In this document: positions 54,617-63,632 of the stretch, piece after piece
Layout of the letters: every line of letters starts with the position of its first letter
Numbering within the stretch: the first letter of the stretch is position 1
DNA from: Burkholderiaceae bacterium
GTDB taxonomy: Bacteria > Pseudomonadota > Gammaproteobacteria > Burkholderiales > Burkholderiaceae_C
NCBI GenBank assembly: GCA_913776825.1
Contig: CAJYPV010000028.1
Span: 124,001-188,000, forward strand
DNA length: 64,000 nt
Direction: 5' to 3'
Notes under the pieces: generated by a model
The model's input: the letters and a program-made list of their open reading frames with translations, nothing else
Database searches by the model: none
What the model was told of the DNA's origin: nothing
Translations under genes and position numbers: made by a program

Positions 54617-55096
54617 TGAGAGGCGCCCGCGACCCGCGAATGCGGGCAAGGTCACCGCTGGGCGTGCCAAGCGTCCTCAGTGGTCGCGGTGCTAGTAGCA
54701 GTGACCGAGCGGATGCGAGCGATGACAGCGAGCCAAATCAAAGTCCGCCAGCGTTTCTTTGGTGACTTTCTTGGCGCGCCAAGAAAGTTACTCGCCCGCC
54801 GGGGCGAGACCCGGCGGGCTGCATCGAGGACCGCTCCGCCCCACCCGCGAGCGGCCCGAGCGCGCCCTAGGCCCGCGCATGCGGACAGAGGCCACCGCTT
54901 GGGGGCCCCAGCGTCGTCAGCGGTCGCGGTTCAAGCAGCAGAGCCCGAGCGACCGCGGGCGATGACAGCGAGCCAAATCAAAGTCCATCAGCGCCTCTAT
55001 AGCGACCTCCTAGGCGCGCCAAGAAAGTTACTCGCCAGCCGGGGCGAGACCCGGCGGGCTGCATCGAGGACCGCTCCGCCCCACCCGCAAGCGGCC
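54617..55096. repeat. Tandem duplication, two 240-base units with palindromes
   Basis: Units 54617-54856 and 54857-55096. The right half of each is close to identical (for instance GATGACAGCGAGCCAAATCA at 54721 and 54961, exactly 240 bases apart); the left half has diverged. Each contains inverted repeats. The short frames across it are repeat-encoded. It fills the gap between the MATE gene and the second Dpp operon, starting about 140 bases after the MATE stop. It looks like an intergenic dispersed repeat family (REP/BIME-like), but no other copies lie in this window. Confidence 0.88.
54765..54819. repeat. Perfect 24-base palindrome plus 10-bp stem-loop in the first repeat unit
   Basis: A perfect palindrome at 54765-54788 (ACTTTCTTGGCG and its complement) is followed by a second stem at 54794-54803/54810-54819 (GCCCGCCGGG around a six-base loop). 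In the second unit the first palindrome has lost much of its left arm and the second stem has one mismatch. Confidence 0.85.
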
Positions 55097-55125
55097 AGAA
55101 GCACCCCTCTATGATCCCGCCCGCT

Positions 55126-56088
55126 ATGGCCCATTTCCTCAAGCGCCTCGGCCTCCTCCTGCTGACGCTACTAGCCGCTTCGGCGCTGATCTTCGCCGCC
55201 CTCGACTGGCTCCCCGGCAACGCAGCCCAACTCATCATGGGCCCCGAAGCCCCCCCCGAGGCGGTGGAGGCCTTGTCGCGCCAGCTGGGCCTGGACCTCC
55301 CGCCCTGGCAGCGTTACGCCGCCTGGCTCGCCGGTTTGGCGCGCGGCGATCTGGGCCTGTCCTATGCCTACGGCGCGCCGGTCAGCGAGCTGATCGCCGA
55401 ACGGCTGTCGCTGACGCTCCCGCTGGCGCTGCTGTCGATGGCCCTGTCGGTGCTGGTCGCCTTGGTGGCCGGCTGGTGGGCCGCCAGCCAGCAGGGCCGC
55501 CTCGGCGATCACCTGGTGATGGGCCTCACCCAACTGGGCCTCGCCCTGCCGAGCTTCTGGTTCGGCATGCTGCTGGTGCTGCTGTTCGCGGTGAAGCTGC
55601 AGTGGGTCGATGCCGGCGGCTTCCCGGGCTGGCGCGAGGACCTGGGCGGCGGCCTGTGGCCCGGCCTGCGCGCGCTGCTGCTGCCGGCCATCGCCCTGTC
55701 GCTGGTCCAGGCGGCGATCCTGGCGCGGGTGGCCCGTTCCGCGCTGCTGGACATCGCCCGCGACGACTTCATGCGCAGCGCCCGCGCCAAGGGCCTGTCC
55801 CGCCGTGCCGCGCTGTGGCGCCACGGCCTGCGCCATGCCGCGCTGCCGCTGCTGACCTTGGGCGGCCTGCAGTTCGCGAATCTGCTGGCCGGCACCATCG
55901 TCATCGAGAACGTGTTCACCTTGCCCGGCCTCGGTCGCCTGATGGCGCAAGCCATCGCCAACCGCGACCTGATCGTGGTCCGCAACGGCGTGATGCTGCT
56001 GGCCGCGCTGGTGCTGATCATCAACATGGCGGTCGACCTGCTGCATGGCTGGATCGATCCCCGCGTGCGCACGAGGACCCGCCCATGA
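55126..56088 (+). CDS. Peptide/nickel-type ABC permease (DppB type), second system
   Basis: 320 residues from the ATG at 55126 (or 325 from 55111). Typical DppB start (HFLKRLGLLLLTLLAASALI), LDWLPGNAAQLIMGP, and the permease EAA loop (DDFMRSARAKGLSRRAALWR). First gene of a five-gene operon in which every junction is an ATGA overlap. It begins only about 30 bases after the 240-base repeats, so its promoter must lie within or beyond them. Not a close copy of the importer at 33-37 kb. Confidence 0.9.
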   Translation: MAHFLKRLGLLLLTLLAASALIFAALDWLPGNAAQLIMGPEAPPEAVEALSRQLGLDLPPWQRYAAWLAGLARGDLGLSYAYGAPVSELIAERLSLTLPLALLSMALSVLVALVAGWWAASQQGRLGDHLVMGLTQLGLALPSFWFGMLLVLLFAVKLQWVDAGGFPGWREDLGGGLWPGLRALLLPAIALSLVQAAILARVARSALLDIARDDFMRSARAKGLSRRAALWRHGLRHAALPLLTLGGLQFANLLAGTIVIENVFTLPGLGRLMAQAIANRDLIVVRNGVMLLAALVLIINMAVDLLHGWIDPRVRTRTRP

Positions 56089-56906
56089 GCCGCGCCCTTC
56101 AGCGCAGCGGCCTGTGGATCGGCGCGCTGCTGACCGCCGGCCTGATGGCGACGGCGCTGCTGTCCTGGATCTGGACGCCCTGGCCGCCGGAGCAGATCGA
56201 CATGGCGCGCCGTCTCGCGCCCGCCAGCGCGGCCCACTGGCTGGGTTGCGACCAACTGGGACGCGATGTGCTGAGCCGTCTGATGGTCGGCGCCCAGAGC
56301 GCCTGGCTGGTGGGCCTGGTCGCGGTGGGTCTGGGCCTGGTGGGCGGCACCCTGCTGGGTCTGCTGGCGGCCGCCCGTCGCGGCTGGGTGGAGACACTGA
56401 TCCTGCGCGCGTCCGACCTCGGCCATGCCTTTCCCGCGCTGCTGCTGGCCATCCTGTTGGCGGCGGCGCTGGGGCCTGGCATGACGATCGCGATGGTCGC
56501 CATCGGGCTGCATGCGGTGCCGTCGTTCGCGCGGCTGGTCAATGGCAGCGCCAAGAGCTGGTGGGCGCGGGACTTCGTGCTCGCCGCGCGGGCGGCGGGG
56601 CAGGGGCCGCTGTCGATCACGCTGCGCCATGTGCTGCCGCAACTGACGCCGCTGCTGCTCGTTCAGGGCACGACGGCCTTCGCGCTGGCGATCCTCGCGG
56701 AAGCCGGGCTGTCCTATCTGGGGCTGGGCACCCAGCCGCCGCAGGCCAGTTGGGGCCGACTGCTGGCCGAGGCGCAAACCTTGATGTTCGATGCGCCGCA
56801 ACTCGCGATCGCCCCCGGCGTGGCGATCACCTTGGCGGTGCTGGGCCTGAACTTGCTGGGCGACGGCCTGCGGGACTGGCTCGATCCCAAGGAGCAAGCG
56901 CGATGA
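56085..56906 (+). CDS. Peptide/nickel-type ABC permease (DppC type), second system
   Basis: 273 residues starting at the ATG inside the previous stop (ATGA). WLGCDQLGRDVLSRLMVGAQ and the EAA loop (ARDFVLAARAAGQGPLSITL) identify a DppC permease; the C-terminus ends GDGLRDWLDPKEQAR in the family manner. The N-terminal cytoplasmic lead is shorter than that of dppC at 35 kb. Confidence 0.92.
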   Translation: MSRALQRSGLWIGALLTAGLMATALLSWIWTPWPPEQIDMARRLAPASAAHWLGCDQLGRDVLSRLMVGAQSAWLVGLVAVGLGLVGGTLLGLLAAARRGWVETLILRASDLGHAFPALLLAILLAAALGPGMTIAMVAIGLHAVPSFARLVNGSAKSWWARDFVLAARAAGQGPLSITLRHVLPQLTPLLLVQGTTAFALAILAEAGLSYLGLGTQPPQASWGRLLAEAQTLMFDAPQLAIAPGVAITLAVLGLNLLGDGLRDWLDPKEQAR

Positions 56907-57868
56907 GCGCCTCCCACGCCGCACCGCTGCTGCGGGTGCGTGATCTGAATGTCTGGATGCCCGGACCGGCCGGCGCTCGGCTGCACGCCCTGCGCGGACT
57001 CCACCTGACGCTGGACGCCGGCGACAGCCTGGCGCTGATCGGCGAATCGGGCAGCGGCAAGACGCTGACCGCGCTGGCGCTGATGGGGCTGTTGCCGGAG
57101 GGCGCGTCCTGCACCGGCGAGATCGAATTGCAGGGTCAGTCCTTGCTCGCGCTGGACGACACGGGCTGGAGCGCGGTGCGGGGCCGTCGCCTGGCGATGG
57201 TGTTCCAGGAGCCGCTGACGGCGCTCAATCCGCTGCAACGGGTGCTGGCGCAGGTGGTGGAGCCGATCCGGCTGCATCGCCTGGCGCCTGACCGTGAGAC
57301 CGCTCAGCAGCGCGCGATGGCGCTGCTGGAGCGGGTGGGCCTGGACGAGCGACAGGCGCGGTCCTATCCGCATGAGCTGTCCGGCGGCCAGCGCCAGCGT
57401 GCGCTGATCGCGATGGCGCTCGCCGCCGATCCGGTCCTGCTGATCGCCGATGAACCGACCACCGCGCTGGATGCGCGTCTGCGGCTGCAGGTGCTGGATC
57501 TGCTGGCATCGCTGGTGGCGGAACGCGGCATGGGCCTGCTGCTGATCTCGCACGATCTGGCGCTCACCGCGCGACGGGTGCAGCGTCTGGCGATCCTCTA
57601 TGGCGGCCAGTTGATGGAGCAGGGCGATGCCGCCACGCTGCTGACCGAGCCGCGTCATCCCTACACCCGCGCGCTGTGGGCGGCGCGTCCCCGGCTGGGC
57701 GCGGGCCGCGATCAGCCGCTTCATCCGCTGCCCGGCCAGGTGCCGACGCTGGCGCAGCTCGAACCCGGTTGCCCGTTCGCGCCGCGCTGTCCATTGGCCC
57801 AGCCGCGTTGCGCCAGGCAGGCGCCGGCGTGGGATGGACGGCTGGCCTGCTGGGAGGTCACGCCATGA
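56903..57868 (+). CDS. Peptide ABC ATPase (DppD type), second system
   Basis: 321 residues. Walker A GESGSGKT, signature LSGGQRQRALIAMALA, Walker [16 protein letters not shown] and switch His in LLISHDLALT. The C-terminal cysteine cluster (GCPFAPRCPLAQPRC) is that of Opp/Dpp ATPases. Overlaps both neighbours by 4 bases. Confidence 0.93.
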   Translation: MSASHAAPLLRVRDLNVWMPGPAGARLHALRGLHLTLDAGDSLALIGESGSGKTLTALALMGLLPEGASCTGEIELQGQSLLALDDTGWSAVRGRRLAMVFQEPLTALNPLQRVLAQVVEPIRLHRLAPDRETAQQRAMALLERVGLDERQARSYPHELSGGQRQRALIAMALAADPVLLIADEPTTALDARLRLQVLDLLASLVAERGMGLLLISHDLALTARRVQRLAILYGGQLMEQGDAATLLTEPRHPYTRALWAARPRLGAGRDQPLHPLPGQVPTLAQLEPGCPFAPRCPLAQPRCARQAPAWDGRLACWEVTP

Positions 57869-58632
57869 GAGCGCTCCCACGCGACGATGAGCCGCCGCTG
57901 CTCACCGCACAGGCGCTGGGCCAGGCCTATCGCGGGCGGTCGGTGCTGCGTGAGGTGAGCTTTCAGCTGCGCGCCGGTGAATCGCTGGGCGTGATCGGCG
58001 AATCCGGCGCCGGCAAGAGCACGCTGGCCCGGCTGATCATGGCGCTGGAGCGGCCGGCCGTCGGCGAGCTGCGCTGGTCCGGCATCTGCCCGCACACGCT
58101 GTCGGCGCGGGCGTTGCGCCAATGGCGTCCTCAGGTGCAGATGGTGTTTCAGGATCCCTATGGATCGCTCGACCCGCGCTGGCGCGTCGGCCGCAGCGTG
58201 ATCGAGCCGCTGCGGGCGCTGTCGATGACGGATGCGCAAAGGCAGCAGCGTCTGAACGAGGTGCTGACCGCCGTCGGCCTGGAGCCGGACGCCGCGCTGC
58301 GGTTCCCGCATCAGTTCTCCGGCGGTCAGCGCCAGCGGCTGGCGATCGCGCGGGCGCTGAGCACCCGGCCGCGGTTGATCGTCGCGGATGAGCCGCTGTC
58401 GGCGCTGGATGTGTCGGTGCAGGCGCAGATCCTGTCCCTGCTGCGGGACCTGCAGCAGCGCGAGGGCATCAGCCTGGTGCTGGTGAGCCACGACCTGGCG
58501 GCGGTCGAGGTGCTGTGCGACCAGGCGCTGGTGCTGCGCGAGGGCGCGGTGCTGGAGCAGGGCGCGACCGCGCAGGTGCTGGGCGATCCGCATCATCCCT
58601 ACACCCGGTCGCTGCTGGCGGCTTTGGCATGA
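57865..58632 (+). CDS. Peptide ABC ATPase (DppF type), second system, short form
   Basis: 255 residues. Walker A GESGAGKST, QMVFQDPYGSLDPRW, signature [16 protein letters not shown], Walker B LIVADEPLSALDVS. It stops soon after HPYTRSLLAALA, lacking the C-terminal extension with cysteines that most DppF proteins have, so it is about 60 residues shorter than dppF at 33 kb. No sign of a frameshift; the next gene's start overlaps its stop. Confidence 0.92.
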   Translation: MRALPRDDEPPLLTAQALGQAYRGRSVLREVSFQLRAGESLGVIGESGAGKSTLARLIMALERPAVGELRWSGICPHTLSARALRQWRPQVQMVFQDPYGSLDPRWRVGRSVIEPLRALSMTDAQRQQRLNEVLTAVGLEPDAALRFPHQFSGGQRQRLAIARALSTRPRLIVADEPLSALDVSVQAQILSLLRDLQQREGISLVLVSHDLAAVEVLCDQALVLREGAVLEQGATAQVLGDPHHPYTRSLLAALA

Positions 58633-60170
58633 TCCGCCCCATGGACAGACGCCGCTTTGCGTTGGGGGCCGCGGGCGCGGCCGTCGGCGCCACCTTGACC
58701 TCCCTGAATCTAGCCGTGCAGGCCCAGACCCGGCCCGCGTCACCGAACGCTGCCGCGCCGCAGCGGCCGCTGGTGATGGGCATGACGCTGGAGCCGCCCG
58801 GCCTCGATCCGACCACCGGCGCGGCCTCGGCGATTGCCGAGGTGGTGCTCTACAACCTGCTGGAGCCGCTGACCAAGGTGGCGCAGGACGGCAGCGCGCA
58901 GCCGCTGCTCGCGACCCGCTGGCAGGTCTCCGCCGACCAGCGCAGCTGGACCTTCACGCTGCGGCCCGGCGTGCGCTTCCACAACGGCGAGGCCTTCGAT
59001 GCCGCTGCCGTGAAGTTCAGCTTCGAACGCGCCGCCGCGGAAGGCAGCCTGAACAAGGACCGGCGCGTCTTCAGCAACATCACCGACATCCGCACGCCGG
59101 ATCCACTCACCGTGGTGCTCGCCCTGCGCCTGCCGGAGCCGGACCTGCCCGCGCTGCTGGCCCAGGCGACGGCGGTGATCGTCGAGCCGAAGAGCGCGGC
59201 CGGCAATGCGCAGACACCGATCGGCACCGGGCCCTATCGCCTGGCGCAATGGCAGCGCGGCGCCAGCCTGACGCTCACCGCCTGGCCGGGCTTCCGCGAC
59301 GCGGCGGCCATTCGCATCCCGCGCGTGCAGTTCCGCTTCATCGGCGAGCCGGCCGCGCAGGTCGCTGCGCTGCTGGCCGGCGATGTGGACGCCTTCCCGC
59401 GCGTGGCGGCCGCGCGCGCCATGACGCAGTTCAAGGCGCAGCCGCAGCGCTTCCAGGTGATCACGGCCTCCTCGCGCGCCAAGACCATCCTGGCCATCAA
59501 CCATCAGCGGGCGCCGCTGGGCGATGTGCGGGTGCGCCGCGCGATCGCGATGGCGCTGGATCGGCAGGCCATCATCCAGGCCAGCGCGGACGGCTACGGC
59601 GTGCCGATCGGCAGCTATGTGACGCCCGATGCGCCAGGTTATGTCGATTGCACCGCCATCAACGCCTATCAGCCCGCCGCCGCCCGCGCGTTGCTGCAGG
59701 ACGCCAAGGCGGTCGGCCTGGCCTTGACCCTGAAGCTGCCGCCGGTGCCGTATGCGCGCCAGGGCGGCGAGCTGATCGCGGCGCAGCTGAACGCCATCGG
59801 TCTGAAGATCCGGATCGAGCAGATCGAATGGGCCCAATGGCTGTCCAGCGTCTATGGCAACAAGGCCTATGACCTGACGCTGATCGCGCATGTCGAGCCC
59901 TATGACTTCGGCAATTTCGCGCGGCCCGGCTATTACTGGGGTTATCAGAACCCCGCGTTCAATGCGCTGTACGAGCGGATGCAGGCGAGCGCCGACCCGG
60001 CCACCCGCCAGGCGCTCTTCGCCGAGGCCCAACGCCTGGTCGCCCAGGAGGCGGTGGCGGGCTTTCTCTACCAGCCGCAATGGATCACCGTGGCGCGCGC
60101 TGGTCTGCGCGGGCTGTGGACCCGCACGCCGCTGTTTGCGAACGATCTGTCGGCGCTGAGCTGGGCGTGA
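58629..60170 (+). CDS. Peptide ABC substrate-binding protein (SBP_bac_5), second system
   Basis: 513 residues, with start ATG in the previous stop codon (another in-frame ATG at 58641). The N-terminus DRRRFALGAAGAAVG then AVQAQ resembles a twin-arginine signal. Family blocks: TLEPPGLDPTTGAASAIAEV, RSWTFTLRPGVRFHNGEAFD, TGPYRLAQWQRG. Ligand unknown (peptide, nickel-chelate or glutathione are all seen in this family). Completes a BCDF-A operon, gene order different from the first Dpp set, where the binding protein also comes last but after an inserted gene. Confidence 0.92.
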   Translation: MIRPMDRRRFALGAAGAAVGATLTSLNLAVQAQTRPASPNAAAPQRPLVMGMTLEPPGLDPTTGAASAIAEVVLYNLLEPLTKVAQDGSAQPLLATRWQVSADQRSWTFTLRPGVRFHNGEAFDAAAVKFSFERAAAEGSLNKDRRVFSNITDIRTPDPLTVVLALRLPEPDLPALLAQATAVIVEPKSAAGNAQTPIGTGPYRLAQWQRGASLTLTAWPGFRDAAAIRIPRVQFRFIGEPAAQVAALLAGDVDAFPRVAAARAMTQFKAQPQRFQVITASSRAKTILAINHQRAPLGDVRVRRAIAMALDRQAIIQASADGYGVPIGSYVTPDAPGYVDCTAINAYQPAAARALLQDAKAVGLALTLKLPPVPYARQGGELIAAQLNAIGLKIRIEQIEWAQWLSSVYGNKAYDLTLIAHVEPYDFGNFARPGYYWGYQNPAFNALYERMQASADPATRQALFAEAQRLVAQEAVAGFLYQPQWITVARAGLRGLWTRTPLFANDLSALSWA

Positions 60171-60497
60171 GTCGGCACGGGCCGGTGTGGTCGGGTGGGG
60201 CGCCTGTCGCGCTCGCGCCATCGCGTGGTCGGAACCGAGGCCCGCTGCGGGCGGACTCGATGGGCGCTCGGGCCGGCTGGCCTGTTCGATTCGTGGTCCG
60301 TGGCGGCGGTGATGGGCTGACGCGGCCGGTCGTCGCGCCTGTGGCGTCGCCACGTCGGCGCCTGCCCCCTCGTTCCGGGGGATGCAAGACGGCTCGTCGG
60401 ACGGGCGATGCCGGTCATCCCTTTCCCGGGCATATCCTCTACAGTGAGGCTTCCGGGCGGTGCTAGCGTGCTCGGTTCGGAGGAGCCGGAGACCCGC
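60171..60497. other. Intergenic region upstream of the receiver-domain gene
   Basis: 327 bases without a convincing gene. A purine-rich GGAGGAGCCGGAGA stretch just before 60498 is the ribosome-binding site of the next gene. No terminator-like hairpin for the ABC operon and no clear promoter hexamers seen. Confidence 0.4.
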
Positions 60498-61106
60498 ATG
60501 CCGTTCGATTTGCACTTTCCTGATACTTTGCAGCCCTTCCTGATTCCGCTGCTCTTCGCGATTCCGCTGGCCCTGCTGGTCTGGATCATCATTGGCCGCC
60601 GTGGCGATGCCCACGATGTCGGCGTGCCGCCGCGCAAGCCGGCCGTGCCGCCGGCGGGTTCGCCCGTCACCGGCCCGCGTCCCGCCGCGCCGCCCCGCGC
60701 GGCCGCCTTCGCCGCCGGTGTGGACGAACGCCTGCCGGTGCTGGTGGTGGATGACTCCGCCGTGGTGCGCGCCAAGCTGCTGAAGCTCTTCAACGATGTC
60801 GGCTATGAAGTCATCGCTGCGCGCGACGGCGTCGAGGCGCTGGAGATGATGGCGCACCGCCGCTTCGGCGTGCTGGTGACCGATCTGGAAATGCCCAACA
60901 TGGACGGCTTCCAGCTGATCCAGGCGGTGCAGGGCGCGATGGAGACGGAAGACCTCCCCATCATCGCCATCACCGGCCATGAGGAACTGCATGCGCGTCT
61001 GCATCAGATCCAGGGCCTGTACGGCATGTTCCAGAAACCCTGGAACGACCGCGAAATGCTCCGGCGGGTGGAAGCGCTGGCCCAGTTGCGCCGGATCCAC
61101 CCATGA
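60498..61106 (+). CDS. Membrane-tethered single-domain response regulator
   Basis: 202 residues in three parts: a membrane segment at about 13-33 (FLIPLLFAIPLALLVWIIIG), a Pro/Ala-rich linker (about 40-75) and a complete CheY-like receiver. The receiver has the acidic pair D85-D86, phospho-acceptor D129 in VTDLEMPNMDG, T159 in AITG and K180 in FQKPW, so it should be phosphorylated. There is no output domain. A strong GGAG site lies ahead of 60498. Its stop overlaps the start of the acylase gene by 4 bases. No histidine kinase gene is adjacent. Confidence 0.88.
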   Translation: MPFDLHFPDTLQPFLIPLLFAIPLALLVWIIIGRRGDAHDVGVPPRKPAVPPAGSPVTGPRPAAPPRAAAFAAGVDERLPVLVVDDSAVVRAKLLKLFNDVGYEVIAARDGVEALEMMAHRRFGVLVTDLEMPNMDGFQLIQAVQGAMETEDLPIIAITGHEELHARLHQIQGLYGMFQKPWNDREMLRRVEALAQLRRIHP

Positions 61107-63604
61107 CCGCAGCGGGCCGGCCGCGCGGCGTCGTGCGGCGGTGGCTGCGACGCGGTGTTGTCGGCCTGACCGTGCTGCTGGCCCTCACGGCCGGCGCATT
61201 GACCTGGCATGTGCGCGCCAAGCTGCCGCAGCGCAGCGGCGAGCTGACCCTGTCGGGCCTGAGCGCACCGGTCCAGGTGCGTTACGACGAATGGGGCGTG
61301 CCCCACATCGAAGCCCGCAACGAAGACGATCTCTATCGCGCGCTCGGCTATCTGCATGCGCAGGACCGGCTGTTCCAGATGGAGATGCTGCGCCGGCTGT
61401 CGCGCGGCGAGCTGGCGGAAATCCTCGGCCCCCGCTTGCTGGAAACCGACCGCCTGTTCCGCACGCTGGGCATCCGGGAACGGGCCGATCAGATGGCGGC
61501 GGTGGGCGGCGCGCTGAGCGCGCAACCGGCCGCCTCCCGCGCGCTGCGGGCCTATCTGGAAGGCGTGAATCACTTTCAGGCGACTCGACCCGCGCCGCTG
61601 GAATTCGAGCTGCTGGGCATCCCGAAACGGCCCTTCACCGCGGCGGACAGCCTGAGCATCGCGGGCTATCTCGCCTACAGCTTCGCCGCAGCCTTTCGCA
61701 CCGAGCCGGCGCTGACGGCCATCCGCGATCAGCTCGGACCGGACTACCTGCGGATCTTCGATCTCGACTGGAAGCCCGGCGGTGAGCTGCAGGCCAGCCG
61801 ATCGCCGATCACGAGCCCGACGCGCGACCGGGCGCAGGAGGCCTTGCCCGCGCTCACGCAACTGGCCGCGATCAGCGAGCGCGCGGCCTCGCTCGCCGGC
61901 CTGCCGCAGTTCGAAGGCAGCAATGCCTGGGTGGTGGCGGGCAGCCGCACCGCCAGCGGCAAGCCGCTGCTGGCCGGTGATCCGCACATCGCTTATTCCG
62001 CCCCATCGGTCTGGTGGGAAGCGCATCTGAAGACGCCGGATTTCGAGCTTTACGGCCATCATCTGGCGCTCAATCCGATGGCGCTGCTGGGCCACAACGG
62101 GCGCTTCGGCTGGAGCCTGACGATGTTCCAGAACGATGACGTCGACCTGATTGCCGAGAAGCTCAATCCGGCCAATCCCAACGAGGTCTGGGTGGCCGAT
62201 GCGCCGGCGCCGGCCGCGGCCGCCAGCGCCGGGGAAGTCGCCGCTGCGGCGGGCGGGCGCTGGGTGCCGATGCGCTCGCGCCAGGAGATCATCAAGGTCA
62301 AGGGCCAGCCGGATCAGGTGATCACGCTGCGACGTTCGCCGCATGGCCCGATCATCAACGACGCGGTCCCGGGCGACCGAGGCACCCGGCCGATCGCCCT
62401 GTGGTGGGCCTTCCTGGAGACCGACAACCCGGTGCTGCAGGCGTTCTATCAGCTCGGCCGGGCCGACACGCTGCCCAAGGCCCGCGAGGCCGCCAGCCTG
62501 ATCCATGCGCCCGGCCTGAACATCGTCTGGGCGAATGCGGCGGGCGACATCGGCTGGTGGGCGGCGGCGAAGCTGCCGATCCGGCCCGAGGGCGTGAATC
62601 CGTCGTTCGTGCTCGATGGCGGCACGCATGAGGCGGACAAGCGGGGCTTCCATCCCTTCAGCGACAACCCGCAGGAAGAGAACCCGGCGCGCGGCTACAT
62701 CGTCTCGGCCAACTTCCAGCCGGAGTCGCGGGTGCCGGTGCCGGGCTATTACAACCTCGGCGATCGCGGGCGCCGCCTGGACGGCCTGCTCAATCAGGGC
62801 AAGCGCTGGGATGTGAACAACAGCCAGGCGCTGCAGCTGGATGTGCAGACCGATTACGGGCCGCGGGTGCTGCGGCCGCTGATTCCGCTGCTGCGCTCGG
62901 CGGCCTCGGGTGAGGAACAGCCCTTGGTCGAAGCGCTGGCGCGCTGGAATGGCGCCTACAAGCGCGATGGTTTGGCGCCGGTGTTGTTTCAGCAGTTCGT
63001 CACCGAGCTGCTGCGGGCGACCTTGAAGGATGAGCTGGGCGATGTCCAGTTCGAGAACCTGCGTCGCACCCGCGCGCTGGACCATGCGCTGCCGCGATTG
63101 GTGGCCGATCCGGACTCGCCGTGGTGGGACAACCGCGCCACGCCGCAGCGCGAGACGCAGGCGGACATCGTGCGCCAGGCCTGGAAGGCCGCCGTCGCGC
63201 ATCTGCAGCGCGCGGTGGATCCGGACAGCAACCAATGGCGCTGGGAGCGGGTGCACACGCTCACCCACGAGCATCCGCTCGGCAAGCAGGCGCCGCTGGA
63301 TCGGATCTTCAATGTCGGACCGCTGCCGGTGCCGGGCGGCCATGAGGTGCCCAACAACTTCGCCCAGCGGGGCGGCGATGCGCCGTGGTCGGTGGCCTAT
63401 GGGCCGTCGACCCGACGCCTGATCGACTTCGCCCGGCCGCAGGAAGCGCTGGGCATCAATCCGGTCGGCCAAAGCGGCGTCTGGCCGGATGCGCATTACA
63501 GCGACCAGGCCGAGCTGCTCGCGCAAGGCCTCTATCGACGCCAGTGGCTCAGCGAAGGCGATATCCAGGCCAACAGCCTGGAGCGTCTGGTGCTGAAGCC
63601 CTGA
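61103..63604 (+). CDS. Penicillin-acylase-family (S45) N-terminal nucleophile hydrolase
   Basis: 833 residues. A single hydrophobic segment (about 15-36) after an Arg-rich start is a signal or anchor. The Ntn-hydrolase precursor pattern is present: an alpha-chain region (VRYDEWGVPHIEARNEDDLY), a spacer, then the autocleavage site and catalytic serine S273 in FEGSNAWVVAG, and beta-chain blocks GHNGRFGWSLT and DIGWWAAAKLPIRPEG. Family members hydrolyse beta-lactam side chains, acyl-homoserine lactones or other amides; substrate not readable. Its start overlaps the membrane-tethered receiver gene. Confidence 0.93.
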   Translation: MTAAGRPRGVVRRWLRRGVVGLTVLLALTAGALTWHVRAKLPQRSGELTLSGLSAPVQVRYDEWGVPHIEARNEDDLYRALGYLHAQDRLFQMEMLRRLSRGELAEILGPRLLETDRLFRTLGIRERADQMAAVGGALSAQPAASRALRAYLEGVNHFQATRPAPLEFELLGIPKRPFTAADSLSIAGYLAYSFAAAFRTEPALTAIRDQLGPDYLRIFDLDWKPGGELQASRSPITSPTRDRAQEALPALTQLAAISERAASLAGLPQFEGSNAWVVAGSRTASGKPLLAGDPHIAYSAPSVWWEAHLKTPDFELYGHHLALNPMALLGHNGRFGWSLTMFQNDDVDLIAEKLNPANPNEVWVADAPAPAAAASAGEVAAAAGGRWVPMRSRQEIIKVKGQPDQVITLRRSPHGPIINDAVPGDRGTRPIALWWAFLETDNPVLQAFYQLGRADTLPKAREAASLIHAPGLNIVWANAAGDIGWWAAAKLPIRPEGVNPSFVLDGGTHEADKRGFHPFSDNPQEENPARGYIVSANFQPESRVPVPGYYNLGDRGRRLDGLLNQGKRWDVNNSQALQLDVQTDYGPRVLRPLIPLLRSAASGEEQPLVEALARWNGAYKRDGLAPVLFQQFVTELLRATLKDELGDVQFENLRRTRALDHALPRLVADPDSPWWDNRATPQRETQADIVRQAWKAAVAHLQRAVDPDSNQWRWERVHTLTHEHPLGKQAPLDRIFNVGPLPVPGGHEVPNNFAQRGGDAPWSVAYGPSTRRLIDFARPQEALGINPVGQSGVWPDAHYSDQAELLAQGLYRRQWLSEGDIQANSLERLVLKP

Positions 63605-63632
63605 GCCGGACGGCCCTCAGCCGCCGGGGACG

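Noticed and set aside
54680-55114. 144-residue frame across the 240-base repeats
   Set aside because: It encodes the repeat twice, crosses palindromes and has no start signals. Treated as repeat-encoded noise.
61004-63526. 840-residue open frame antisense to the penicillin-acylase-family gene
   Set aside because: Shadow of the sense gene; the sense frame has the autocleavage serine and other family blocks.
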